Assembly: GCA_045640985.1 (NCBI GenBank)
Contig: JAZUFZ010000048.1
Location: forward strand, 1 to 64,000
DNA from: Colimorpha sp045640985
GTDB taxonomy: Bacteria; Bacteroidota; Bacteroidia; Bacteroidales; P3
Reading direction: 5' to 3'
Length of the DNA stretch: 64,000 bases
Both the position numbers and the translations under genes were made by a program. Numbering within the stretch: position 1 is the stretch's first letter; every line of letters starts with the position of its first letter. The notes under the pieces were generated by a model. It worked only from the letters and a program-made list of their open reading frames with translations. It was not told the origin of the DNA and did not search any database. Shown piece by piece: positions 42,294-51,566 of this stretch.

Positions 42294-43235
42294 ATGGATA
42301 TATCGATAATTGTACCGTTGTTTAATGAAGAGGAATCTTTGCCTCATCTGGCAGAGTGGATTGATAAAGTGATGGCATCAAATGGCTTCAGTTATGAAGT
42401 GATTATGGTTGATGATGGAAGTAAAGATCATTCCTGGCAGGAAATAGAAAAACTTCGCGAGAATAATCCCTGTTATAAAGGGGTTAAGTTCCGTAGAAAT
42501 TACGGAAAGTCCGCAGCTTTGAATGTGGGATTCAGTCATGCTCAAGGTGATGTGGTAATTACGATGGATGCCGATCTGCAGGATAGCCCTGATGAGGTTC
42601 CAGAACTGTATCGGATGATAAAAGAAGATGGATATGATTTGGTGTCGGGGTGGAAGAAGGTCCGTTATGATTCCAAGCTGGCAAAAAATATTCCGTCAAA
42701 GTTTTTCAACTGGACAACGCGAAAGATGTCTGGCATAAAACTGCATGACTTCAACTGTGGTTTGAAGGCTTATCGGCATGATGTGGTGAAAAGTATTGAG
42801 GTCTATGGCGAAATGCACAGATACATTCCTGTGATTGCAAAATGGGCGGGATTCAGTAATATCGGTGAAAAAGTGGTACAACACCGCAAGCGCGAGTTTG
42901 GTACAACCAAATTCGGAATGAACCGTTTTGTGAATGGCTATCTTGATTTGATGAGCATTATGTTTATGTCGAAGTTCGGTAAACAGCCTATGCACTTCTT
43001 CGGATTGATAGGAACGTTGTCATTTCTGCTCGGTTTCATCGCTTTGATTGTGGTCTGTGTATTGAGATTGTGTGGAGTTATGGCTCTTACAAGTAGTGTG
43101 TATTTTTATCTGGCAATGTTTTTTGCTTTGTTGGGGGCAATGCTGTTTCTTACGGGATTTCTCGGAGAGATGATATGCCGAAACTCTTCAACAAGAAATA
43201 CATACCTGATTGAAAAAGAACTCTTAGACGAATGA
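42294..43235 (+). CDS. GT2 glycosyltransferase, DPM1/GtrB-like
   Basis: A 313-residue enzyme. An inverting GT-A domain covers residues 1 to about 235: ISIIVPLFNEEESLPHL, VDDGSKDHSW, the metal-binding DADLQDSP, and the KKVRYDS stretch. Two C-terminal membrane segments follow. Such enzymes move a sugar from a nucleotide donor to a polyprenyl phosphate at the inner face of the membrane. It overlaps the DUF5715 gene by four bases. Confidence 0.9.
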   Translation: MDISIIVPLFNEEESLPHLAEWIDKVMASNGFSYEVIMVDDGSKDHSWQEIEKLRENNPCYKGVKFRRNYGKSAALNVGFSHAQGDVVITMDADLQDSPDEVPELYRMIKEDGYDLVSGWKKVRYDSKLAKNIPSKFFNWTTRKMSGIKLHDFNCGLKAYRHDVVKSIEVYGEMHRYIPVIAKWAGFSNIGEKVVQHRKREFGTTKFGMNRFVNGYLDLMSIMFMSKFGKQPMHFFGLIGTLSFLLGFIALIVVCVLRLCGVMALTSSVYFYLAMFFALLGAMLFLTGFLGEMICRNSSTRNTYLIEKELLDE

Positions 43236-44149
43236 AATACCAAAGTTCCAGTGCATTAATGCGTCAGCATCGTCAGCAACGTCTTCATGTGGTGTTGCTG
43301 ATAGGTGTTTTCGTACTTTTGGTTGGAACGATATACGGTTTTACACGGATTGGTTTGCATTCTGGAAAATCTGCAAAGTCTGAATCTGCGGTAACGACTC
43401 CAATGATAGAACGTACCAGGATCAGCCGTATGGCAATTCCAGAAAGCCGATTGGGAGAAATCGGCTATGGCAAAATGTTTGCTGACTTGAATGACATACA
43501 AATAGAAGCAGCAATGAAGAATGGAATTTCTAATCCTGAAAAGGTGGCCGATCCGAGTTCATGTAAAGAACTGGTGAAAATCGGGTCGAATGATTTGATT
43601 TATGTGGATGATATGAGTCATTCCAAGCCATATCTGGTTCCAGAAGCGGCATTGATGCTGGAATATATAGGTGAGCGCTTTTCTGAAATTCTGAAGGAAC
43701 AGCATAAAGATGATCATGACTACAGGCCAATCGTTACAAGTGCGTTGAGAAGCCAGTCTGATGTGGATAGATTGAGACGGAGAAACCGTAATGCTTCTGA
43801 GAATTCATGCCATAGATATGGCACGACGATAGATATTACATATATTCGTTTCTTGAGAGATGATGGTGAAATCGTGAATGAGGAATGGTTGAAACGGACT
43901 TTGGGAGAGGCATTGTATGAATTGAGATACGAAGGAATCTGTTATGTAAAGCATGAACGTCGGCAAGGTTGTTTCCATATTACTGTGCGTAATACAGAAT
44001 ATAAGGGTAATCAGCCGTGTGAAATCAAAAAATATACACCTATAGAGTCGGTTGGACATGAAATGAAGGCATTCCGTTATTTTAAACGCCATGTGTCTCC
44101 CAATAAATCAAAAACAAGAAAAAACTATAATAATTACGTAGAATATTAG
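43232..44149 (+). CDS. DUF5715 membrane-anchored peptidase-like protein
   Basis: A 305-residue protein with one N-terminal membrane segment (about residues 18-40) and a C-terminal M15-like (D-Ala-D-Ala carboxypeptidase) fold. The expected zinc pair is SCHRYGTTID with His194 and Asp201, and a later FHITV with His249. The glutamate normally next to the last His is not seen, so activity is uncertain. It could trim peptidoglycan in the periplasm. It is translationally coupled to the GT2 gene. Confidence 0.8.
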   Translation: MKYQSSSALMRQHRQQRLHVVLLIGVFVLLVGTIYGFTRIGLHSGKSAKSESAVTTPMIERTRISRMAIPESRLGEIGYGKMFADLNDIQIEAAMKNGISNPEKVADPSSCKELVKIGSNDLIYVDDMSHSKPYLVPEAALMLEYIGERFSEILKEQHKDDHDYRPIVTSALRSQSDVDRLRRRNRNASENSCHRYGTTIDITYIRFLRDDGEIVNEEWLKRTLGEALYELRYEGICYVKHERRQGCFHITVRNTEYKGNQPCEIKKYTPIESVGHEMKAFRYFKRHVSPNKSKTRKNYNNYVEY

Positions 44150-44151
44150 AT

Positions 44152-45252
44152 ATGAGTTTGCAATGTGGAATAGTTGGATTACCCAACGTAGGAAAATCAA
44201 CGTTATTTAATTGTTTGAGCAATGCTAAAGCACAAGCTGCTAATTTCCCGTTCTGTACAATAGAACCTAATGTGGGTGTGATAACAGTGCCGGATGAAAG
44301 ATTGAATAAATTAGTTGAGATAGAACATCCAGCCAGTGTAGTACCGGCAACGGTTGAGATTGTGGATATTGCAGGTCTGGTAAAAGGTGCATCAAAAGGT
44401 GAAGGACTTGGTAATAAATTTCTTGGTGATATAAGAACGACAGATGCAATCATACATGTATTAAGATGTTTTGATGATGATAATATTACACATGTGGATG
44501 GCTCAATTAATCCGGTAAGAGATAAAGAAATAATAGATCTGGAACTTCAATTAAAAGACCTTGAAACAATTGAGAACCGCTATGCCAAAGAAGAAAAGAA
44601 AGCCAAGACGGGTGGAGATCAAAAGTCTAAGAAGTTAGTAGAAGTAATGGATTTGTACAAAACGGCATTACTTGCAGGGAAAAGTGCCCGCACAGTGAAA
44701 TTGGAAGAAGGTCAATTAGAAGCCGCAAAAGATTTAATGCTTTTGACAGCAAAGCCGATACTATATGTTTGTAATGTAGATGAGGCTTCTGTCGTGAGTG
44801 GAAATGCATACGTGGAGGCGGTAAAAGAAGCGGTAAAAGACGAAGAGGCTGAAGTCTTGGTCATCGGAGCGGCAATTGAAGCTGATATTGCGGAACTTGA
44901 AACGTATGAAGAAAAACAGATGTTCTTGGAAGACTTGGGGTTGAAAGAGTCCGGTGTGAATCGATTGATAAAAGCGGCATATAAATTACTTAATCTTCAG
45001 ACATTTTTAACGGCTGGCCCTAAAGAATGTCGTGCGTGGACTTTCAAAAAAGGAATGAAAGCACCACAGACAGCTGGTGTAATTCATAGCGATTTTGAAA
45101 GAGGATTTATACGCGCAGAGGTAATAAAATATGAGGATTATGTAACCTTGGGAAGTGAGGCAAAATGCCGTGAGGCTGGGAAAATTGCGATTGAAGGTAA
45201 AGACTATGTGGTTCAGGATGGCGATATTATGCACTTTAGATTCAATGTGTAA
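44152..45252 (+). CDS. ychF: Ribosome-associated GTPase YchF (OLA1 family)
   Basis: A 366-residue Obg-family GTPase that prefers ATP. It has GIVGLPNVGKSTLFN (G1) at residues 6-20, VDIAGLVKGASKGEGLGNKF (G3), a helical insertion, the G4-like LYVCNVDE, and a C-terminal TGS domain ending DGDIMHFRFNV. YchF acts on ribosomes and in oxidative stress. It starts two bases after the DUF5715 stop. Confidence 0.97.
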   Translation: MSLQCGIVGLPNVGKSTLFNCLSNAKAQAANFPFCTIEPNVGVITVPDERLNKLVEIEHPASVVPATVEIVDIAGLVKGASKGEGLGNKFLGDIRTTDAIIHVLRCFDDDNITHVDGSINPVRDKEIIDLELQLKDLETIENRYAKEEKKAKTGGDQKSKKLVEVMDLYKTALLAGKSARTVKLEEGQLEAAKDLMLLTAKPILYVCNVDEASVVSGNAYVEAVKEAVKDEEAEVLVIGAAIEADIAELETYEEKQMFLEDLGLKESGVNRLIKAAYKLLNLQTFLTAGPKECRAWTFKKGMKAPQTAGVIHSDFERGFIRAEVIKYEDYVTLGSEAKCREAGKIAIEGKDYVVQDGDIMHFRFNV

Positions 45253-45255
45253 ATA

Positions 45256-47976
45256 ATGCTTAGAAAGATATTGAAACTGGTCCTTTGTGGTATCTCCATT
45301 ATATTGATGGAGTGGGGGTGTTCAACCCAAAAGGCAACGTGGACCAATATTCAATATCATAATATCACGACGCATTTCAATATATGGTGGAACGGTAATG
45401 AGAGTCTGAAAGAAGGTGTGTTGTCGTTAGAAAAGAAAGTCCAGGATGACTATACTCAAATTCTTCCAGTTTATAAAATAGGTACGAAAGAAGATGCCAT
45501 GTCGATATATCCGCAAATGGATAGAGCGATAGAGAAAGGCATAAAAGGGGTAAAGAAGCATAGTATGCTTATCAATGGGCAGGAACATGTTGAATATATC
45601 AAGAAATGTTATATGCTCACAGCCTATGCTTCGTTTTACAAGCATGATTATGTTACAGCTTCAAATACTTGTAATCTCGTGACCAATCAATATATGGGTA
45701 CAAGTGAAGCTGATGAGGCTGCCGTATTAAATGCAAGATGTCTTACGTGTGATGGTCAATATGCTGATGCTGAATCCGAATTAGAGTTATTGGTCGGCCG
45801 TTTGAATAAAGGAAATTTTGCCAAAGATCAAGTCGGAAAGTTGTATATGGCCTTGGCTGAGTGTCTTTTGCCTCAAGAAAAATATAAAAAAGCCGTTCAA
45901 TATATTAAATTGGCCATCAGCGAGTGTGGCGATGGCGAAACTAAGGCCAGATTGTATTTTATTATGGCTCAGGTTTATCAAAAGATGGATAAACGGGCTA
46001 CTGCTTCAAAATACTATGACAAAGTGCTTGGATATTCCACGGAATATATAATGGAATTTAATGCTAAAATCAATATGGCTTCCTGTGCAAGCGTCGAAAA
46101 TAGTGATATATCAAAGCTTGAACGTACACTTGACAAGATGCTGACTGATAAAAAGAACGAAGAATATAGAGATCAGATATACTACGCCAAAGGAGAAATG
46201 TATATAGGCGTGAAAGATGCATTGAAGGCCTGCGATAATTTGAAAAAATCCACGGCTCTTGCCGTTGCGGGGTCTCCGCAAAAGGCCAAATCTGCTTTAC
46301 GTATGGGAGAAGTATTGTATGAGGTGTATGAAAATTACGATTTATCGCAGACCTATTATGATACAGCCATCAAGATTATCAAGCCGGACTACCCGCATTA
46401 TTGGGAAATAAAACAAAGATATGATATGCTGACGCTCCTGGTATCCTATACCAGAGTTATAGATCGTAATGATAGCTTGCAGGTCCTGGCTGATATGAAT
46501 CCAGAAGAAAGAACTGCGTTTGTGCAACAGAAAATTGAGACATTGAAGCAGCAGGAGAAAGAAGCTAAAGAACGAGAATTGCTGGCGCAATATGAGGCAG
46601 ATACCAAAGCCCAATTGAATACATTGACTGGCGACTGGTATTTCTATAACTCCAATACTGTTCAGAAAGGAAAAGAACAGTTCAAAAACAGATGGGGAAT
46701 GCGCCAATTGGAAGATTTGTGGTTTTTGTCTCAGAAAAATACAATGGGAATGAGTATGATTCCTGGATTAGAATCAGAAACAGATGAAGACAGTTCAACA
46801 GAAGATGTTCCTGATAGTTCGGATAGTGAAAAAATAAAAATTCCAGCAGATAACCCTAATGATCCGCATTGTATGGCTTATTATTTGAAAGATATGCCGA
46901 AAACAGAGGCGGAAAGGGATTCCATGAATATGCAAACCGCTGTATGTTTGCTGAATGCCGGGTATATTTATAGTGAAGGTTTACACAATATTCCACGAGC
47001 GCTGGAGTGCTATCTAAGACTCACAAACGATTATACCGATTATGAAGATATAGTACAGGCATTCTATCAGTTGTATGTCATATACGATAAACAGGGCAAT
47101 ACACCTAATGCCAATTATTACAAAGAAATGGTTTTGATGGGATTTCCTGATAGCGATTATGCCAATATGATACGGGATAATGAGTATTACAAAGAAATAA
47201 TGAAACGGGAGCGTCTGGTTCAAAGTGAGTATGAAGAGGTATATACGCAGTACAAACATCGTCGTTATTCAGATGTGATTACAATGGTAGATGACGCGGT
47301 GAATAATTATCCTGGGAATCCCTTATTGGGGAAGTTTAGATATTGGAAGGGTATGGCCTTGGCCCGGCAGAATCACATTCAAGAGGCTGTCTCAGTATTT
47401 CAAGGTATCATTAATGCTTATCCAACGACTGACAGTATCGTACCGTTGGCACAAGTTCAATTAAATTATCTGATGGAATCGGATGCCTTGCCAGAATCCG
47501 ATGAAGTATTAGCTGAGAATAAGATGATTTCATCGAAAGATACAACATTAACTCCGGTGGTACAAACATCCGAAAATCAGGAATCAGTTCTTTCTGCCGA
47601 AGCTCAGTTATTCAGATATAGAGAAAAAATGCAACATTATGTGATAGTGATTGTTAACGATAAGAAGATCAGAGCGACAGAACTCCAGATACAAATTGCA
47701 AACTTTAATGCCAAATATTATTCAAATATAGGCTATAAAGTTAGTACGGCAATGTTCACAGATAGTTTACAATTACTGACGATACATCGGTATGTTGATG
47801 CCAAAGAGGCCGTGAATTATTGGCAACATTTACAGCAGCCCGAAAGCCCGTTGTCGGCATACAATGAAAGCGATTATCGTATATTCCCTATATCAACTCA
47901 GAATTATACAACATTTTATAAAAGGAAAGAAATTGAAGCATATCAGGAATTTTTTGACAAGTATTACAAAGAATGA
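45256..47976 (+). CDS. porW: PorW/SprE-like T9SS lipoprotein
   Basis: A 906-residue TPR-rich protein with a signal ending in EWGC, a likely lipoprotein site although Trp at -2 is unusual. The conserved start STQKATWTNIQYHNITTHFNIWWNG matches PorW of Porphyromonas and SprE of Flavobacterium, T9SS proteins that act with PorN and related components at the inner face of the outer membrane. Many TPR helices fill residues 40-720. The BspA-like protein at 57 kb carries a T9SS signal, which fits. It follows ychF by three bases. Confidence 0.85.
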   Translation: MLRKILKLVLCGISIILMEWGCSTQKATWTNIQYHNITTHFNIWWNGNESLKEGVLSLEKKVQDDYTQILPVYKIGTKEDAMSIYPQMDRAIEKGIKGVKKHSMLINGQEHVEYIKKCYMLTAYASFYKHDYVTASNTCNLVTNQYMGTSEADEAAVLNARCLTCDGQYADAESELELLVGRLNKGNFAKDQVGKLYMALAECLLPQEKYKKAVQYIKLAISECGDGETKARLYFIMAQVYQKMDKRATASKYYDKVLGYSTEYIMEFNAKINMASCASVENSDISKLERTLDKMLTDKKNEEYRDQIYYAKGEMYIGVKDALKACDNLKKSTALAVAGSPQKAKSALRMGEVLYEVYENYDLSQTYYDTAIKIIKPDYPHYWEIKQRYDMLTLLVSYTRVIDRNDSLQVLADMNPEERTAFVQQKIETLKQQEKEAKERELLAQYEADTKAQLNTLTGDWYFYNSNTVQKGKEQFKNRWGMRQLEDLWFLSQKNTMGMSMIPGLESETDEDSSTEDVPDSSDSEKIKIPADNPNDPHCMAYYLKDMPKTEAERDSMNMQTAVCLLNAGYIYSEGLHNIPRALECYLRLTNDYTDYEDIVQAFYQLYVIYDKQGNTPNANYYKEMVLMGFPDSDYANMIRDNEYYKEIMKRERLVQSEYEEVYTQYKHRRYSDVITMVDDAVNNYPGNPLLGKFRYWKGMALARQNHIQEAVSVFQGIINAYPTTDSIVPLAQVQLNYLMESDALPESDEVLAENKMISSKDTTLTPVVQTSENQESVLSAEAQLFRYREKMQHYVIVIVNDKKIRATELQIQIANFNAKYYSNIGYKVSTAMFTDSLQLLTIHRYVDAKEAVNYWQHLQQPESPLSAYNESDYRIFPISTQNYTTFYKRKEIEAYQEFFDKYYKE

Positions 47977-47993
47977 AGAAAAATTATTGAAAA

Positions 47994-48025
47994 TTTGTGA
48001 AATATCAAATATTGTTGTATCTTTG
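47994..48025 (+). promoter_or_regulatory. Promoter for the bactofilin gene
   Basis: TTTG at 47994-47997, 20 bases, then TATCTTTG at 48018-48025 and CA: a full Bacteroidota match. The leader before the ATG at 48092 is about 60 bases. Confidence 0.88.
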
Positions 48026-48091
48026 CAAAAGGTTTTATGGTATGAAAATGATTGTAAATAGTTAAGTGAACGATAATAACGCAAATTAATT

Positions 48092-48478
48092 ATGGCAAAA
48101 ACAATGGAAATGGAAAGTAATTCAATCAACTCGATTTCAAGAGGAACTCTTATCAAAGGAAACATTCAGGCAAATGGCGATTTCCGTTTAGACGGAACTC
48201 TGGAAGGTAACATCAGCCTAAATGGAAAACTTGTTGTGGGAGAGAGTGGTCTGATCACAGGCAATGTTGTCTGCCAGAATGCAAGTATTATGGGAAATGT
48301 AATTGGCAATATTTCTGTAAAAGAGCTTCTGTCTCTTAACGCAGCAGCTAATGTCAAAGGAGATATTCTGATTAACAAGTTGTCCATTGAGCCGGGTGCT
48401 ACTTTTTCCGGAACATGTCGTATGTTAGACGAAGTCCGTCGCGAACAGGAATCTCTTCAAAACACGGAAGAAGCTTAG
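48092..48478 (+). CDS. Bactofilin cytoskeletal protein
   Basis: A 128-residue bactofilin, a beta-helix protein that polymerises without nucleotide and scaffolds cell-wall enzymes. The core (about residues 18-115) has the repeated IxGNIxxxGxxxxxG pattern: LIKGNIQANGDFRLDGTLEG, LVVGESGLITGNV, IGNISVKELLSL, VKGDILINKLSIEPGATF. It has its own promoter and may share a transcript with the kinase-RapZ fusion downstream, an envelope link. Confidence 0.95.
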   Translation: MAKTMEMESNSINSISRGTLIKGNIQANGDFRLDGTLEGNISLNGKLVVGESGLITGNVVCQNASIMGNVIGNISVKELLSLNAAANVKGDILINKLSIEPGATFSGTCRMLDEVRREQESLQNTEEA

Positions 48479-48518
48479 TTTCAAACGGGAAAATTGATAT
48501 TCGTTTTATCATTAAACA

Positions 48519-49952
48519 TTGATATTGTCACAAGGAATCAATACTGAATTTGTCAAGCTTTTCAAGTCTTGGTGTCAGGAGGAATGTCTTGACGTTATTC
48601 CTATATGCGCGAATGGCTCTAATAGACAATATGTAAGACTTAAAAGCACAAATTATTGCTGTATCGGGTCCTATAATGAGGATATTCGTGAAAACGAATC
48701 TTTTTTCTATTATAGCGACTTATTTTTGAATCAGAATATAAATGTTCCCCATATATATTTAGTAAGTCCAGATCATCAATATTATCTTCAAGAGGATCTG
48801 GGTGATGAGACTTTGTATTCCTGGTTGCAGCATAACAATAATGAAGATCTTGTAAAAGCGAAAATCAAACAGGTACTTGATGATTTGATCCGGATCCAGT
48901 TGAGTGGTTCCAAATGTGATTTCTCAAAATCTTATCCTCGGAGTTGTTTTGACAGACAGTCAATACAATGGGATTTGAATTATTTCAAGTATTATTTCTT
49001 GAAATTGGTTCATTCGCCATTTGATGAACAGTTACTCGAAGATGATTTCGGAAGATTGATTGATTATCTGCTGGATGAAAATTGCGGGTATTTTATGTAT
49101 CGGGATTTCCAGTCTCGTAACATAATGTTACATAATGGGCAGTTGTATTATATCGATTATCAGGGAGGTAGGCGTGGCGCGTCTCAGTATGATGTAGCAA
49201 GTCTATTGTATAGCGCTAAGATGAATATTCCGCAGTATTTACGAGATGAACTGCTGGAATATTATGTAACTCATTTGTCCGAGTTCGTCCCTATTGATAC
49301 GAAAGAGTATAAAAAAAAGTATTACGGGTATGTACTGGTGAGAATATTGCAGGCATTAGGAGCGTATGGATACAGAGGGTATTATGAGCAGAAGAGCCAT
49401 TTTTTAGAGAGTATCCCATCTGCATTACGCAATCTGAAATATATTTTGAATACACATCTATTGCCAATTGATATTCCTCATTTGAAAAATGTCCTGAATA
49501 AGTTGTGCGAGTCTTCTGCTTTTGATAAGAAACGCAGCGAATCGTCGGATTTGGTCGTCGTAGTCAGGAGTTTTTCCTATAAAAAAGGAATTCCAGAGGA
49601 TATTTCCGGGAATGGCGGTGGTTTTGTTTTCGATTGCAGAGCTTTGCCGAATCCTGGCCGCTATGAGCAATACAAGATGTTCACCGGATTAAACCAGTCA
49701 GTCAAGTCATTTATGGAAAAACATACAGTCGTGACTGAATTTATTAATGAAGTGAATAAGATAGTGTCAATGTCAATTGACAATTATATTGAAAGAAATT
49801 TCACACATTTAGAAGTTAATTTTGGCTGTACCGGAGGACAGCATCGGTCGGTATATTGTGCAGAGCAATTAGTCAACAACTTGAAGAATAAATATCCCCA
49901 AATTCATTTTAATGTGATTCATACAGAGCAGGGGAATTGGCCGAAAGTATAA
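48519..49952 (+). CDS. Sugar-kinase-like protein fused to RapZ C-terminal domain
   Basis: The 477-residue protein joins two domains. Residues 1 to about 330 are an aminoglycoside-phosphotransferase-like kinase with catalytic YRDFQSRNIML (Asp near residue 196) and metal-binding IDYQGG, closest to amino-sugar kinases such as AmgK. Residues about 345-477 match the C-terminal domain of RapZ (SFSYKKGIP, FDCRALPNPG, GCTGGQHRSVY), which senses glucosamine 6-phosphate in E. coli. The RapZ P-loop half is absent. No ATG is possible: an in-frame stop lies just upstream, so TTG at 48519 or 48525 starts it. A cell-wall amino-sugar role is inferred. Confidence 0.88.
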   Translation: MILSQGINTEFVKLFKSWCQEECLDVIPICANGSNRQYVRLKSTNYCCIGSYNEDIRENESFFYYSDLFLNQNINVPHIYLVSPDHQYYLQEDLGDETLYSWLQHNNNEDLVKAKIKQVLDDLIRIQLSGSKCDFSKSYPRSCFDRQSIQWDLNYFKYYFLKLVHSPFDEQLLEDDFGRLIDYLLDENCGYFMYRDFQSRNIMLHNGQLYYIDYQGGRRGASQYDVASLLYSAKMNIPQYLRDELLEYYVTHLSEFVPIDTKEYKKKYYGYVLVRILQALGAYGYRGYYEQKSHFLESIPSALRNLKYILNTHLLPIDIPHLKNVLNKLCESSAFDKKRSESSDLVVVVRSFSYKKGIPEDISGNGGGFVFDCRALPNPGRYEQYKMFTGLNQSVKSFMEKHTVVTEFINEVNKIVSMSIDNYIERNFTHLEVNFGCTGGQHRSVYCAEQLVNNLKNKYPQIHFNVIHTEQGNWPKV

Positions 49953-50001
49953 AAAAGTAATAAAAAAATAAAATTTATTTTCCCTATTAAAAAAAACTTC
50001 G

Positions 50002-50009
50002 TATCTTTG
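50002..50009 (+). promoter_or_regulatory. Promoter -7 element for the gene at 50053
   Basis: TATCTTTG followed by CA, 43 bases before the ATG. The upstream sequence is A/T rich with no exact TTTG at -33. Confidence 0.7.
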
Positions 50010-50052
50010 CAATTTGAAATTCCATTGAGAAACAATAAAGTTTAGTATAAAA

Positions 50053-50715
50053 ATGAAAAAAACTATCATCGAAATCAGTTTGGGCATTATTATTGTAGCC
50101 CTTGGTATTTGGCTGTATAACAGTATTATGACACCAGTTCGTTTTGATAACGATTACACTAAACGTCGTGATGCCTGTGCCGAGAAACTTAAATCAATTA
50201 GAACACTTGAAGAAGCTTACAAACAGACTTACGGCTGTTATACGGGTAGTTTTGATACCCTTATCAATCGTTTGATGAATGAAGATAGTATGCGAGTTGT
50301 CAGCAAAGTTACTAACTATGATCTTATTCCTGCTGATGTCGATATTAACGAAATGACAGAGTTGGAAGCAGTGAAAAAAGGTTATATTACTCGTAAGGAA
50401 ATATATGTAAACCCAATCACCAAGTTAAGAGAAGATGGCAAGTTGGCAATTTCTGATGAAGAAATCCAGAATGTCCGTTTCGTACCATATCCAAAGGGTG
50501 AGAATTTAGAGTTTACCTTGGCTGCTGATAAAATCGAAAAAGGTGGTTTCCTCGTTCCTGTATTTGAATGTAAAGTGGATTTGAAGGATCTTATGTCTGA
50601 TGCCGATAATCAGTTGGTTATTAATAAGATTGCAGAACTTGAACGTATCAATCGTTTCCCAGGTTGGAAAGTTGGTGATTTGACTCAAGCAATTACTGAT
50701 GGTAACTTTGAATAA
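50053..50715 (+). CDS. Conserved hypothetical protein, one membrane segment
   Basis: A 220-residue protein with one N-terminal membrane segment (about residues 7-26), then a soluble domain. The stretch SIRTLEEAYKQTYGCYTGSFDTL after the segment looks pseudopilin-like, but no prepilin cleavage site is clear. I do not recognise a catalytic domain. It lies eight bases upstream of the DUF3822 gene in the same direction, an order that may be conserved in the phylum. Role unknown. Confidence 0.75.
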   Translation: MKKTIIEISLGIIIVALGIWLYNSIMTPVRFDNDYTKRRDACAEKLKSIRTLEEAYKQTYGCYTGSFDTLINRLMNEDSMRVVSKVTNYDLIPADVDINEMTELEAVKKGYITRKEIYVNPITKLREDGKLAISDEEIQNVRFVPYPKGENLEFTLAADKIEKGGFLVPVFECKVDLKDLMSDADNQLVINKIAELERINRFPGWKVGDLTQAITDGNFE

Positions 50716-50723
50716 TCCGCAAT

Positions 50724-51557
50724 ATGTCGTATAGAACTCAGTCTCTGATAAAATCAAATATCGAGTTGCCTTCTATCGAAAAGAAATTATCCATTTGCCT
50801 AAAATCAAATGGATTTTCTTTTTCGGTTATTTCAACTCAGGATATTCTTCTTGCAATTGGAGATGTAGAACACATATCTGATGAGCCGTATAATATAGTT
50901 TCTTCTGCGAATGAAGTCCGGTCATATTTTACTGCTCAGAATATACCATTCACAGGTTATTCTCAGGTAAAATTAATAGTACCTTCAGTATATGGAGTTT
51001 GGGTTCCTGATGAACTTTACGATGAATCAAAACAACGACAATATCTGAATATTGTAGGGTATAAAAATACTGATTTGGGAATTACGGCAGTTCATAACAG
51101 CACTATTATGTCCCAGATGGTATTTTCTTACAATATAAATACGGTTGCTCCTTATAAAGTCGCTTTCCCAGGCTTGATCATTACTAATCAGCATGACGCT
51201 CTGGTGAACGACTATGTCCGCAGATGGGCCTCTGATTGTCCTATGATATTGTTGAATCTTCGGGATAATTATATGGATATTGTTGTGTTTGTTCAGTCAA
51301 AGTTACAATTGTCCACCACTTATGAGGTCTCATCGGTAAAAGATGTTGTCATGAGGACCATTGATGTGATGAAGCGGCTCAATATAGAACAACCGAATAC
51401 GCAGTTACAGTTGTGTGGTGACGTTTCCCGTGATATATATGCAGTATTCCGTGATTATTTCCCGATAGTCCGATTATATACAGGTCGGCCATTACGCTTT
51501 GGCGCCCAGGAAATGCAGCAAGTACATTCTTATAAATACCCGTTTATCTTATCATAA
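50724..51557 (+). CDS. DUF3822 protein (actin-like fold suggested)
   Basis: A 277-residue Bacteroidota protein of DUF3822. The pattern of alternating strand and helix with ILLNLRDNYMDIVVFVQ in the C-terminal half and a VMKRLNIEQPNTQLQLCGDVS stretch suggests an ASKHA (FtsA/PilM-like) fold, but no clear phosphate loop is present. It is nine bases from rsmD, a usual neighbour. No function known. Confidence 0.8.
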   Translation: MSYRTQSLIKSNIELPSIEKKLSICLKSNGFSFSVISTQDILLAIGDVEHISDEPYNIVSSANEVRSYFTAQNIPFTGYSQVKLIVPSVYGVWVPDELYDESKQRQYLNIVGYKNTDLGITAVHNSTIMSQMVFSYNINTVAPYKVAFPGLIITNQHDALVNDYVRRWASDCPMILLNLRDNYMDIVVFVQSKLQLSTTYEVSSVKDVVMRTIDVMKRLNIEQPNTQLQLCGDVSRDIYAVFRDYFPIVRLYTGRPLRFGAQEMQQVHSYKYPFILS

Positions 51558-51566
51558 TCAAATATA

